Positions 25,978 to 41,645 of a DNA stretch of 64,000 nucleotides are shown piece by piece. The stretch lies in NCBI GenBank assembly GCA_949358305.1, contig OX442317.1, positions 5,398,186-5,462,185 of the forward strand. The letters run 5' to 3'. The notes beneath the pieces are model-generated. The model ran no database searches. It was not told the origin of the DNA and was given only the letters and a program-made list of their open reading frames with translations. The stretch comes from Strigamia acuminata (taxonomy: Eukaryota > Arthropoda > Chilopoda > Geophilomorpha > Linotaeniidae). The first letter of the stretch is position 1; the number at the start of each line of letters is the position of its first letter. The translations under genes and the position numbers were made by a program.

Positions 25978-27990
25978 TGGAATCTTCTCTGCTCCCCACA
26001 GTTGGTGCTGTGCGAAAGGAAGAACAAACTTAATGAATTGGACAGAAAAATGTGTCTGTGAATGAGATACAGATAGACAGACAGACAAACTCATGAATGC
26101 TGGATGAATATGTTTGCGTGTATCCTGTGTTTGTGTTAGGATTGCATTCAATGTATCTGTATATTTTTTTTAAAAATATATATGTATATAATTTTGAAGA
26201 CACAAACGTGGTAATTTGACTTGCAAAAATATAAATTTGAATGATGCGAAAAAAAATTTAATTATTTAAATTTTTCTAACAAATAAAATTCATTTTTATT
26301 GATTTTCTCGCTTTTGATTCGAGTTTTTATTAATTTTGTCGCCTTTGATTCGTTTTTTTTTTTATTTAATCGCTTTTAATTCGAGTTTTTATTGATTTTG
26401 TCTCTTTTAATTCGAGATTTTATTGATTTTGTCGCTTTTAATTCGACTTTTAATGATTTTGTCGCTTTTAATTCGAGTTTTTATTGATTTTAACGCTTTT
26501 TATTCGTGTTTTTATTGATTTTATCGCTTTAAATTCGATTTTATGACACACTTAAACCGTTTTTTTAAAACTATTTTTCACAGGATATGCCGAAAAGTAT
26601 AAAAAATATACATTTCTTCCCTTTGATTTGTTTGTTTTTATTTATTTATTTATTTATTTAAAAAAAATGTTTAATGCATTCATCTTTGCACTATGCACAA
26701 AAGGTTAAACGAACGTTCCATAAACGGTCAAGGATACTTAATCTTCAACACTTAGTCTACATTTCTCCCAACACAAATCACAAATTTCCGCGTAATTTGA
26801 GACATCAAACGAGGTCAAAGTGAAGAATAAGGAAGTCAAGATCACAAGTTGACCCCCGAAAATCATTTCCGGAAACGAGTGCCCATTTTGCTTCCCCACA
26901 CAGCATCATTATCAAATATGTATTACCGGCAAATTCATCTGCCCGCGCATTAAACGCTCGAAATCGTCTCTTTTTTTTTAACAAAGCCGCCCAATTAAGA
27001 CGAAACGATGCACCTGATCGAGGCCCGTTTTCGAGGACCCGCGGAAAAGCCAAAAAAAAAAGTTGAAAGTGCGAGCGCATGGGTTTTGAAAAAAAATGAT
27101 TGAAATTCACGTATTTCGGGGTGCGGCATCGGCCGATTGTTAGCGAGTGAATGAAATGTGCAGGAATGTTCTATACAATGTGGAAATAAAGCGAATTTAA
27201 ACGTTGAAACTTACGAGCAGAGACGATGTCACCAGGGTGTGCCCACACCAACGGCGAGCAGTGGAATCGGATCGGAAGATGATAAAAACGGAGAGCACGA
27301 AAACCAGGAATACTCACGAAAAATTACATTCTGTGCTCGGTATGGGAGAAATTGATTCCCGGTTTTGTGGCTAATAAATTCCGGGCGTGCTGAATTTTCT
27401 GAGCGGTGAGAAAAAGAAAACAGGCACTACATAAAGCAGTTTTCTTTAATTGGAAGATAAATGAGACTAACTCTTTCGATTGTGACGTCAGATTTTGTGA
27501 TTTTTGCACCGCTCGCTGCACGAGTAATGATGTAAGAATTGGTGTTTCGGAGGTCGAGTTTGGTGTAGCTTTCTGCAAATCACTCGTTATCCACTGGATT
27601 GTATTTTTTGGGGATTGAAATAAAAAAATTACTTATAAATTCGAATCAAAACGAGTCGTTTCGTTTCGGTTTTACAAGTTCAAATGACGTCATCGATTAA
27701 GAATGAAATACGAACTTGACCGAAATAAATCCAAACGTAAAACAATTTACAATGAGCAGTTAAACAACGCAGTTACAAATTAAAAATCCGCTCCGAATTT
27801 TTAAAACAAAACGCCAATAAAAGCAACGTTAAAATAAATATGAACCTACCTCGTACGAATCGACGCCTTATTGCGCAGCTGCCGGTCGATTCCTACACTC
27901 TTAAGTGATAAAAGCCCAAGCGCAAACGATTTTCGATCGCTGCAAAATTTTTGAAGGAACACCAAATATATTATATATGAATATTACAGA
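25978..27990. other. Intergenic, divergent between FAR and UBE2M
   Basis: Holds the promoters of fatty acyl-CoA reductase (leftward) and UBE2M (rightward), plus the 31-bp degenerate repeat listed separately. Short open frames at 26805-27110 (-), 27158-27355 (+) and 27324-27618 lack splice support and similarity and are not called. An upstream non-coding exon of either gene cannot be excluded. Confidence 0.45.
26285..26545. repeat. Degenerate ~31-bp tandem repeat
   Basis: About eight imperfect copies of GATTTTGTCGCTTTTAATTC followed by GAGTTTTTATT, with differences such as TCGCTTTTGATTCG and AACGCTTTTTATTCG. It is non-coding and low in complexity. Confidence 0.7.
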
Positions 27991-28800
27991 ATGATCAAAC
28001 TGTTTTCTTTAAAGCAACAAAAGAAAAGCGGTGAATCGACTGGACTGAGAAGCGGAAGTCAAAAAAGAGCCTCAGCTGCACAATTGCGAATACAAAAAGG
28101 TAAAAGAACTCGAAAGAACGAACAAAATCCGAAACGAAATAATTCTCTTTCCCTTCGCACGTAGATATCAACGAGCTGAACTTGCCAAAAACATGCCAAA
28201 CGGAATTTCCCGATCCTGACGACTTATTAACTTTCAAGCTGATTATTTGTCCAGATGAAGTAACATTAAAAACACACGAAAACGTCTAATTACGCCTTCA
28301 TTAAACGCAAATAACACATTTCAGGGCTTTTATCGGGGAGGTAAATTCGCTTTTAGTTTCAAAGTCGGCCCAAATTATCCTCACGAACCCCCGAAAGTGA
28401 AGTGTGAAACTCAAGTTTACCACCCGAACATTGATTTAGAAGGAAACGTTTGTCTAAACATTTTAAGGTTAATTTAAATCAATTTTTTTTTTAATTGTAA
28501 ATTAATTTAAATACTCACTTTTTTATTCTTCAGGGAAGATTGGAAACCAGTTTTGACGATTAATTCCATAGTATACGGCCTGCAGTATTTATTTTTGGTA
28601 AAAATAGCTTAAAACTCTTTAAATTATTAAATTATTCGACTTTTTTTACCGCAATTTAGGAACCCAATCCGGAAGACCCACTCAACAAAGAAGCGGCCGA
28701 GGTTTTGCAGAATAATCGTCGTCTTTTCGAGCAGAATGTGCAAAAATCGATGCGTGGTGGATATGTTGGTTCTACTTACTTCGAACGATGCCTCAAATAG
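27991..28800 (+). CDS. UBE2M: NEDD8-conjugating enzyme E2 M (Ubc12)
   Basis: Receives NEDD8 from the NAE1-UBA3 E1 and passes it to cullins through RBX1. Five exons (27991-28099, 28165-28259, 28325-28467, 28534-28597, 28660-28800) give 183 residues, the same length as human UBE2M. The N-terminal extension [12 protein letters not shown] is the E1-docking peptide specific to this E2. The core includes [20 protein letters not shown], and the catalytic cysteine lies in [16 protein letters not shown]. The C-terminus [15 protein letters not shown] is also characteristic. Convergent with importin-7. Confidence 0.97.
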
Positions 28801-29544
28801 TTCTGGGAAAATTGAAACGGACACGCAATTGCAGCGACTGTGGGACCTTTCGGTCCGTAAAGACGCTTTTCTGTTTCGTCATGTGAAATGATTTAGATCA
28901 TTTGCTTTCCGCTGGAGTTTGATAAACAAAAAAAAAAATACTAAAAAATAATAAGGATAATAATAATGGGGGATTTTTGTAAAGATACCAAAAAAAAAGC
29001 AAAAAAAGTAACCAATTTATTGCACCGAAATCGAAATAGACGAAATAATTTGAATTTTAAATCGATTCGCCGTGTTCAAAAATAAACAATAATTAAAAAA
29101 AAAAATTAGATGTTAATGGGAGCACGTTTTTATTTGGACAAAAAGTTTCATCAACCCCGCATCAAGCGACAAACAAAATGATTACTTAAAGTAAATGTAT
29201 GGCTACACAATGAAAATATAAAAAAAAAAAAAATTTTAACTAAAACAAAAATCTTGACTACATCTAATTATTAAACAGAAAACAACTTATTTTAAATGCC
29301 AAATTCTTAACCAAAAAAAAATAAAACAAAATAAAAACAAAAATAATAATAATTTCATCAACCTCATTGCATTTGCGAAAATGATACTGCACAAGTCACT
29401 TTTTAATGAGAGGAAAATGAATCATTCTTCGAGGCACCCATTTCTTCCATTCACGAGTTTTTCTTCATTTGGTAAAAAATAATCTTCGTAGAATATCCTT
29501 TTTATACACATTCGATTATCACTTGGAATAAAAATTTGCGCCTT
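28801..29544. other. 3' flanks of UBE2M and importin-7
   Basis: Mostly the UBE2M 3' UTR (AATAAA signals near 29075-29085) and the start of the importin-7 3' UTR. Several A-rich runs. No gene seen. Confidence 0.5.
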
Positions 29545-32500
29545 TCATGAACTAAAACTCCCTCCAAAGTTGAATGATGACGGCACTGTTTGATTTTGAA
29601 ATACGTAGCCTCCTCGCTTCTCAATTTGCTTCGATTCTAAAAACAAAAACAACAAAAAAATTAAACAATTTTCCTACAATTTAAAAAAAAAAAAAATACC
29701 CGTACCAGCGGCTGCTTTCCTCTGATCGGCCAATAAGAACACTTCCTGCATATTTTTCTGTTGTTCCGGAGTCAAATGAGCGGTGAGCATGGCATGCCAC
29801 GACGGATCCGATAATTGAATACCTGCAAGAACCATCAAAATAAAATCCACAAACAAACAAAACAAAATCAATAACATACGTTGAATGATCTCTTTGAAAA
29901 TGACATATTCATCGACGAGACAGTCTTCCAAGTCCAGCGGAGTTTGATAGCTTTCCAGTGCGGTTTCTTCCGTGTCCTCAGCATCGTCGTCGTCATCCTC
30001 GTCCTCCTAAAATCATTTCCAAATTACTTCGTTAAAAAATGCATTCACAAACAAAAAATCAAAACCAAAAATCAATAAAAACTTAAAAAACAATCAAAAA
30101 ACTTCATCACGCGGCCCTTAAACGGCCCTTCAACCCATTTCCCGTCCCTCTCATCACCTGGAGCGAAGCCCTAATAGGGAAAGGCGAGTTTGTGGTTTGT
30201 ACCTTCTCCGTCAGATGCTCCAGGTACTCATCACCTTCGTCGTCCACATCATCCTCGTCCGAAGCCAAAACCTCTGCTCGCAAAACAAATTCCAATCAAA
30301 CTCAAACATTCCTCAACAATTTCCCACCACTCATACGCACCAGGATCGTATTCCTCGTCGTCCTCCTCGGACTCGTCTTCCACTAGCGCCCGATCTAAAC
30401 AAATAAATAAAAACACGCATTAACCAACGAAAAACTCTCATCTCGCGTAACCTTACTCGCATACGCCCGCTTCAGACCATCGAACAACAAGATAAGTGCC
30501 GGAATAAGCTGCGAAGCGACTTCACTGACGGCCGTGTGGCCTCCGGAAGGCATGTTAAGGAGCGTACACAGACCCAGAACGCACAATTTCCGGTCGTGCA
30601 AGCTGAAATTCCAACCAAAAACTCAACAACTCTGCTTAAAATCACTTCAAATCGCCATTTCTCTACCCTAAAAAGCAATCCGTGTCGTGAATCCACTGTT
30701 TGATGAATTGTGATGTGATGGCTTCCGTCTGGTTGGGCAGACGCATTTTGTCTAAAGTGCTTAGTAGAAACTGCGGATCACAGTACAGGGCAGCTATCAC
30801 TACTTGCAGGCACATTGTGCGCAATTCCGAAGTTTTCACTTCCCGCGTTAACCGTTCGAGAACCAATTCCACGAACCAAGGCACGCACTGAAAAATCAAA
30901 CAACAAATTATCAACAAAAATCAATTTAAAACCAAACAAAACCCAACCTGGTTCGCGCTTCCTTTACACTGTAAAAGAACCACCTCCAACAACTTGGCGG
31001 CGTGACACTCGGGATCCTCGCCCGCCTCGTTACTGGTGAGCACAGCTTTGCACATGTTATATATAGCGTACAAATTCTTCTCCTGACTGAGGAATGCAGG
31101 CGTGTCGACGGTGATGTAATTGTGCAATGCTGGCATCATGTCCGTGAAATACTCGAACCCATCTTTAACGAACATTTTAAACAACATGTCAAAAACCTGC
31201 CACATGGCAGACGATATATTCTTGCATGTCAAACTGTAGACTAAAGATAAAGCTTCATCGTAAAATTCTGCCACAAAAAAACAAATAAAAAAATAAACAA
31301 ACAAACCAAAACAAAATAAAATGTCAACCAAATACGCACCCATTACGCTTTGAGTTAAAATTAAACCCACTACATTATTCACGATTGCTTCCAATTGGAT
31401 CATAACGTCCTTGTATTGCTCCATCACGGTTAAAATCGTTTCTATTGTATTGAGCAAACCCATAGCAGTAATGGCCTTTTCGTCCGAACCTTCCTCACTG
31501 TCTAAAACCTGACTAAAAGTCGTTGCCTAATTCAAACAAAAATACAAATTTAATTTCAACAATTATTAATTAATTATTTCTATTATTAACTAAATGCTGC
31601 GTCATTTCGACGGCGATGGGTGTCAGTTCTTCGGTATAAGTGCAAACCAACTTCTGCATCACATTGGTGAGGTCGTCGTTTTCAGTTTCTCGTATAATCT
31701 TCAATAACTCGAACGCAATTGGCTTCACGTTCGTTTTCAAATCTCTCTGCGCTTTGTCTTGGTTTGAAATCAGCATCTGCAACGCCACGGCGGCCTCCAC
31801 TTTTACAGGGAGATCCTTGTCAGTGAGAAGACATCTTTGAGTGAAATGCGACGCTTGGATTAAATTTTGTTCATTCACGAATCTGATATCGCTAAAATGA
31901 TGCAACGTCCAACACGCCTAAACAACCAAAAACCAACATAAAACAAACAAAAAAACAACAAAAACCGATCCAAATCGCAACGTACCCTCGCTCTCATGTA
32001 TCCTTCCGCGCTATTGAATTCGGGATACACGTGTGTCACCAACATCACTTCAAGTTGCTCCTTATAAAATTGTTTCTTCAATAGAATATCCGCCAAAGTG
32101 CCAATCATGTGCAAAGCACCGTCTTTTTGCCTCAAGTCGGGCGTGGGGTTGTTAAGAATACCCATGACGAACGACATCGTTTTGAGTAACATGTCTTTCC
32201 TCTTTTTCACCGCAGAGTGTAACAGGGTTTGAGCTGCGGTCACCGGCGATAAAATGTCTTCAAAGATATCTGTTTCAAAAAGATCGATAAGATCGATAAG
32301 ACTTACAACCAAACACTCAAATTTCTCAATTTCTCACCAAACTTCAGGCGAATGTATTCGTGCGGATCGTTCACCCACATCTGCGCATCCTGTTCCGTAT
32401 AACACATGATAGGAAATAAAACTTCTCGAACGACAGCTTCCATGTGCATTTTTAAGAATTTCCAAGTGAAGGCATGATTCACGCTGAAAATGTTCAAATT

Positions 32501-34678
32501 ATTATTAAATTACATTAAAATTAAACATTAAATTAACAAGTTGGTTATATTCAAATTTTAATTACGCTTGGTTTAAATAGTTAAGTGTCAGCTGAAGAAC
32601 TCGTGGTGAAACGTAAATACCGTGTCGATAATGATCTAATACTTTCAACAAAACTGCTATTACGCCCGCTGAAAGAAATAAAACAAATAATTAAAATAAA
32701 CAAATAACAAATTTCACATTTATTTGTAATAATAAGAATATCAATATTGAAAAAAATTAAAACAAAAAAAAAAATTAAATCAAATTTTTAAATTTACCGG
32801 AAAAATTTTTTAGATACCATTCGGAAAATTCTTTATATTCCTGACCAACATATCCAGGACTTCCATACCTGGAACAAAAAACAAAAACATTGAATTAATT
32901 AAACATTTAATCCTTCTTTGGGGCCTCAAAACGCCATTTCATGCCGTTCTACAAAATACCCACCCCCAAAATAGCAAAGAATCGGTCAAAATCGACCAAA
33001 AAGAGCAAAAATTTCGCTCAAAATTTGTCTTTCAGTTCTTGAAGTGAAACAATACACGACGGTTCCACACCAAAAACTCAAAATTTTACTTTACCCCCAC
33101 TTTGTGGACACTTAACGTGATGTACGCTAAATGCCGAAGCTATAATGGGGGAAAAACCACATTTGGCGAGCTTTACCGTAATTCCATTACAAATTACCTC
33201 TCAAATATTCTTGTAAGAATGTGAACGGCCCACTTTTTACATTTCCACCAAACTAATTCTTGTCGTTCATCTTCGTCGACTTGAACCGTAAGCTAAACAA
33301 ATAAAGAAAAAAATCCAATTTTTTAATCATTCCAATAACACAAATCGAACCATTTCGAACTTACTTCAGGAATGGGTCTATCGGCTACCGTAGTAATAAT
33401 CTCCATCCATCGTTGAAACGTTTCTTTGGTTATTAAATCCAACGGCAAACTATACTGCAAAAGAAAAATATAAAAAAAAGAAAAAAAAAATAATGAAAAA
33501 AATAAATAAAAAAAAAAAGGAAAATTTCGAAAACTCTCAATCAACCAACCACTAAACACACCTGTACCATGGCAAAATAGACTTTTAACACTTGTTTCAG
33601 CAACGTTACAGAAAACTCTGACTGATCCAACAACAAATGCTCTCCCCTCTGCTGCATCAACGGCAACAACAAATTCATCGCTTCGCTCAACGGCCCACGT
33701 TCTTCAGGTTTCTTGTATCTAAAACAAACCAAAAAAATACAAATAAATACAAAAAATCCGTCAAAATATGTCGAAATTCGATGCAAACTCACTCGTAGTT
33801 TTTAACAAGTTGATAAAGGCAGACCAGCGCCCCCATCCAACACGCCGTATCAGGATTCTGTAGGTAAATACTGACTTTATCTACGATTCCAGTCCAGCGG
33901 CCGGGGAAATCGTGTTTAATTATCGTACTAACGCAAAGGCCAAGCTGAACCCTGATAAAGCAAATTAAATATTTGTAATCGTCGCTTTGTCAATAATTCG
34001 TTCGTGCTAACCGAATAAGATCGGGTGCGTGCACTACAGCGTCCACTATGGCATCACGGATCATTCCACGGTCCTGTTCGTGTATGCTGAATTGCAATGG
34101 TTGTCCTGCTTCGCTCTCCCGTTCTTGCCATGATTGGTTGATTAAATTCTTCAAGTATATGCCACCTGCAAATGCAATAAATCAAATTTAATACAATTAG
34201 TCAAACGATTTCACGATCAATCTCGATTACCGGCTTGGCGAACTGGCATTTCCACATCATTTAGCATCAAAGCCTGCAGCAGCGATGGTGCAAAGCCGAT
34301 TATTTTGTGTACCTGGTGAAAGAAAATTGAAAAAAATTGAAAAAAAGTGTTGAAAAATGGAAAAATTTCTTGAAAAATTGAGAAAAAAAATTGAAAAATC
34401 CTCATTAGGCGTTTGATTTATGTGGGTGTAAAATGCGAAATAAAAATACTTTTGATTTTTTTTTGCGACAATTAATTAATTGTAGCGGCGTGTGATGGGT
34501 TTCGTGGCAATTGAGCCCACCACACCGCACGTGCACATTGTGGATTAAGCCTAACTTCACAAGGAGTCACCGCCATTTTTGATTCTGAACCAACCTGATT
34601 GAGATGATCCTCGGCTTGCTTCTGCTGATTCGGATCGATGGTCGCCCGTAAAAGTTCGATAAGCTTTCTAGTTTCCAT
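29545..34678 (-). CDS. msk: Importin-7 (moleskin) nuclear transport receptor
   Basis: Beta-karyopherin that carries ribosomal proteins, histones and, in flies, activated ERK into the nucleus. About 21 exons, the first at 34678-34595 and the last at about 29638-29545, give roughly 1,040 residues, matching human IPO7 (1,038). Landmarks in order: [31 protein letters not shown]-like HEAT start; [151 protein letters not shown]; the acidic Ran/cargo-region stretch around 30.0-30.4 kb; and the ending PSSFNFGG. Introns are mostly 50-80 bp; one of about 325 bp lies at 32.87-33.20 kb. I read exon borders by eye; a few may be off by one codon. Confidence 0.95.
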
Positions 34679-34783
34679 TTGAATCGCTAAATTTATTTTC
34701 AGGATACCTTGTCTCGTAAGTATAAACCTTAGTTATGTCGCCTCACACGTGACAGCTGTATTGGGCTAAGCATGTTCAAATCA

Positions 34784-34793
34784 CGCATGCGCG
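34784..34793. promoter_or_regulatory. NRF-1/Ewg-like palindrome upstream of importin-7
   Basis: CGCATGCGCG sits about 105 bp upstream of the importin-7 start codon. An ACACGTGAC E-box-like motif lies about 40 bp further upstream relative to the window (34745-34753). Both are typical housekeeping promoter motifs; use is inferred. Confidence 0.45.
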
Positions 34794-35042
34794 ATGATGT
34801 CAATGAATCGTTAAACCCTGGTGGCAAATTATCTAAACTTCTAAGATTGTCTACGACTCGAATTTAATCCAGACTTTTTGCTTCAAATAATTCACGATCG
34901 ATTACGCCGTTCCGCGCTTTTCTAGCCAAAATTGACGATAAATTTGTATTTTAAACTTTTTATTTCTTCCAATTAAGTTTGAATTCTTAGAAATAAACAA
35001 CACAAATACATCAATTTCAATTTTATTTATATTTTATTTGAC
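34794..35042. other. Short intergenic, importin-7 promoter and RpS13 3' flank
   Basis: Tandem minus-strand genes: the RpS13 3' UTR lies to the right, with the importin-7 promoter to the left. Nothing else seen. Confidence 0.5.
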
Positions 35043-35929
<887 letters not shown>

Positions 35930-37596
35930 GATGGCGGCTTGTTCTTGTTAACACGCTAAAACAAAATGGACGAAACCGGAAGTTTTATTCGAGGCGTTGC
36001 CACTAGTCGACACTGTGCTCGTTCGTGTAATAAGTACTGGCGACTGTTGGCAGAAATTCCAAACACAAATTTAAATCGAGTTTTTTAATTTTACAATTGC
36101 GAGGGTCAGATTAACCGAATGTGGGATAATTTTTGACACCAAAATTCGTTTTAGTCTCTTCGCAATTTCATTAAATTCTAAAAAAAAAAAATTAAAAAAT
36201 TAAGAATTTGTCACGGACTAGCGAGCTTGCTCAGCTGTTTTGAGCGCATGCGCAGTCAATGTTGTCCTATCCATCGTTGTTTTTATGGCGGATCGCGTAG
36301 ATGAATGTTCGCATTTGGTGGGAATTGTGTAGCAAGTTTTGGCCGAAACCGACCAGGGGACGGGAAAATACTTCGGACGAAGAAACAATAAACGGTAAGA
36401 CATCGTCGATCGGGTTGCGCACAAACCCGTCGCACTAATCCAACCCAACTAAGTTGTCAGATGGGATGATTTCATAATTGGATCATGTCGAAATTTGTAT
36501 TAAAATGGATTAAAATTCCACACCAACACATTGTACCAAAAAAAAACAAAAAATAAATAAACAAAAATAAATACAAAATTAAAAAAAAAATAAAAAATAA
36601 AAATTTCAAAACTACAAATAATTGATTTACTGAGAGACCGCAACGACGAAATTGATAAACAAAATTGCATCCATGGGCCATAAAACGAACCCTTTACTAT
36701 AATTAACTCGATTTGTCTAAACTTAATCCAGATCTTGTTCTTTTCTTACCATTTTTTTTAATTCTCTATTGTGTAAGATCATGTTTATTCCGAGTTCAAA
36801 AGAGCAACGAACTCGAGACACCTAGGATTGTCTACGTTCATTAAATCTATTTTTTCTTCTCTTTTTCGTTTTGCACTTAAAACCCAAAAAATAAGAAAAA
36901 ATATTTTTATTTTTTTTTGTTTAAATTTAATATTTTTACATATTTTATTGAATTTCGCTCACTGATCTATTAAAATAAACTATTTTCGTTATAAAATTCA
37001 ATTAAATGGGGTCATCCCATTGCTACTCATCGCCTTGTGCTTATTTTCAACATTTTTTCAAAAACTAAAGTTGAATCCAAGGCCATAAATAAAAACATAA
37101 TACAAAATCCCGCTAATGAATTATTTGACTGTTGTAGTTGTCGCCGTTTGATGTTTGGCCAGGGCAGAGTGCGAGGCCTTGTTTTCGGCCGTAACAAAAC
37201 CTGCTATAATGGTAAATCACTAAATAAATTGGTGGTTAGAAGGTTTATTTCTTCTCTTTTAAAAAAATTACCGCTCTTCCGCTATAATTCTCGGCTTTTT
37301 CCCAAAGAAACGAAAAAAAAATACAAAATCCTCTCGTCCTATTTATTAGATGCAAACTGCTACACATGTGCATTAAACGTGTCCGACCGGGCAGACGAGG
37401 AAGCGCATCTAAAAAATAAAAAAATAAAAAAATTTAGTTTGCTTCAATTTCGCTAGGTTCGCTCTGGTAACAACTTGATCATTCGGGTTCATTGCTTTTC
37501 CTGTAAACTAAAATTAACGAGTCAATCGAATCGAATAAACGAACGAAAATAATGACGTTTTATTCTCCAATGTAAACAGATCCCGCCATTTTGAAA
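35930..37596. other. Divergent intergenic region RpS13 / NDR kinase
   Basis: Contains the RpS13 promoter and probably a non-coding first exon of the NDR kinase. The sequence TGTAAACAG at about 37571-37579 may be its acceptor. Open frames at 36218-36448 (-) and 37037-37456 (+) show no recognisable protein features. The GC content rises around 36200-36440. Confidence 0.45.
36244..36254. promoter_or_regulatory. NRF-1/Ewg consensus palindrome
   Basis: GCGCATGCGCA, a full match to the NRF-1 core, lies in the divergent region between RpS13 and the NDR kinase. It is also in the GC-richer part that looks like a promoter. Confidence 0.5.
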
Positions 37597-39886
<2,290 letters not shown>

Positions 39887-41645
39887 CTTAAAAAGAAAAT
39901 ACACACATTTCGTTTCGTTTAACATTTCTTTTATTTACAAAGAAGAAAGAAAGAAAAAAAAAAACAACAAAAAACTGCATTGTTTTTTTTTTAATTATTA
40001 TATTAAATTCACCCGTATTAATATACTTATTTAAATGACGTCAACATATCACGTGACCCACTCGTGGCAGGTCCAGTTAACAAGTGGGCAGTATTTAATT
40101 GGTGATTGTTTCTTTTCCTCCATCTGTTTTGTATTAAGTTAAGTATCGATGTAAAAAAAAAAATGTTTAATTGTTTTCATTTTTGTTTATCGCCGCAAAC
40201 TGATGGTTACAGGAATGCACAGATTTAAAGTTGTAAGAGTGTGTTTGTGTATAAAAAAAGAAAAATGGAGCAATATGATGTAGATTATGACGTAGTTTGA
40301 TCGAATTATGCGTCGTTTGGAATATTCCCAACATGCTGTGATATTACGTCATTGATTTGTTTATTCTTTTCTGTTTTGTGGTCGTGCAGATGATGTCCAC
40401 CTTATTTGTGTTTTTCTTTGTCTGAATTAAAATAATTCTTTCAACTTATGGGCCCGTTGTGGTCTTTTTTTCTGTTATTTTTCGTGCGTGGGCTTTTTGG
40501 CAGCGAATTCCTAAACTGTTTAATTAGTGAATGTTTGAGGTTCTGCCAAAATAGCTGCTATTGTGAATGTGCATCTTAAAGGTTCTGCAAGTAAATTGGA
40601 TGTTATAACACGGGAATCTTGTCTACTTTTTTTATTATTTCATTTTATCTTATTTTTTATTTTTATTACATTTGGCAAAAGCGCATCATCATGTGGGCAC
40701 ATTGGGCCCCATTTCATTGGATCAGATTGCCAAAAATACAAAAATAAAATAAAATTTAAACATTTTTTACGCCATTTTGGTTTTATTTGCTGCCCCAGTA
40801 ATCTTGGGGTCATCTAGGGGCCTCCATTTGGTGCCCCAGTCATCTTGAGGTCATCAGGGGCCCCCCACTTGGTGCCCCAGTCATCTAGAAGCCCCCATTT
40901 GATGCCCCAGTCATCTTGAGGTCATCAGGGGCCCCCCATTTGGTGCCATAGTCATCTTAAGGTCATCAGGGGCCCCCCATTTGGTGCCCCAGTCATCTTG
41001 AGGTCATCAGGGGCCCCCCATTTGGTGCCCCAGTCATTTTACTAGATTGCCCTAAATACAAAAATAAAACAAAAATTTAAACATTTTTACGCCATTTTGG
41101 TTTAATTTTACTAATTGAAATTTGGGGGTCCTCGTTTGGTGACCAGGGCCACCAAGTACCATGATGCGCCAATTTGTTAGGGGTCCCTGCAAAACTGGGT
41201 TTGTATAGTGATCCATTTGTTGGGATAATTCCGGTGTTTTGTGATTTATTTAGTTTGAGTTTGTCATTTAAGAAAGGTTAGTCACCGACCTTTTAAATGA
41301 CATTCATTTATGCTTCGTTTTAAATGGACATTGATCTATTTGTTTTGGCATTCCCTCAACAGATCTCGAAAGATCAAACGACGTCTAGATTAACTTGAAT
41401 TAAAATTTAAAATTTAAAAAAAAAATCGATACTAAAAGTCAATAAACAAACCTTCTGCTATTGCCAGTGATTGCTAAATTTAATATAAATCACGCAGTTT
41501 ATATTTGGAGCGGTGCTAGATTCTAATTTAGTCAACATTTCGGCCTTGCCGTTCCCCATAAACCCAGCCTTGTTTCAATTTCACGAAAACAATGACTGGA
41601 AACTTCTTCTAATTCCATAGTAAAAACCCCACAGACAAACACACA
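39887..41645. other. Intergenic between trc and the LRR gene
   Basis: The trc 3' UTR is followed by a 41-bp GC-rich array inside a larger direct duplication (listed separately). AT-rich sequence follows up to the LRR gene. An open frame at 40563-40817 (+) is low-complexity and overlaps the repeat, so it is not called. Confidence 0.5.
40795..41040. repeat. 41-bp GC-rich tandem repeat
   Basis: About six copies with spacing 41, 31, 41, 41 and 41 bp of a unit containing GTCATCTTGAGGTCATCAGG and GGCCCCCCATTTGGTGCCCC. Its base composition is strikingly richer in G and C than the surroundings. It is bracketed by two copies of a ~60-bp AT-rich sequence, each with AGATTGCC, AAATACAAAAATAAAA and TTTTTACGCCATTTTGGTTT, at about 40727 and 41045. 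Confidence 0.85.

Noticed and set aside
36218-37456. Open frames at 36218-36448 (-) and 37037-37456 (+)
   Set aside because: No splice support, no domains, and they lie in the divergent promoter region of RpS13 and trc.
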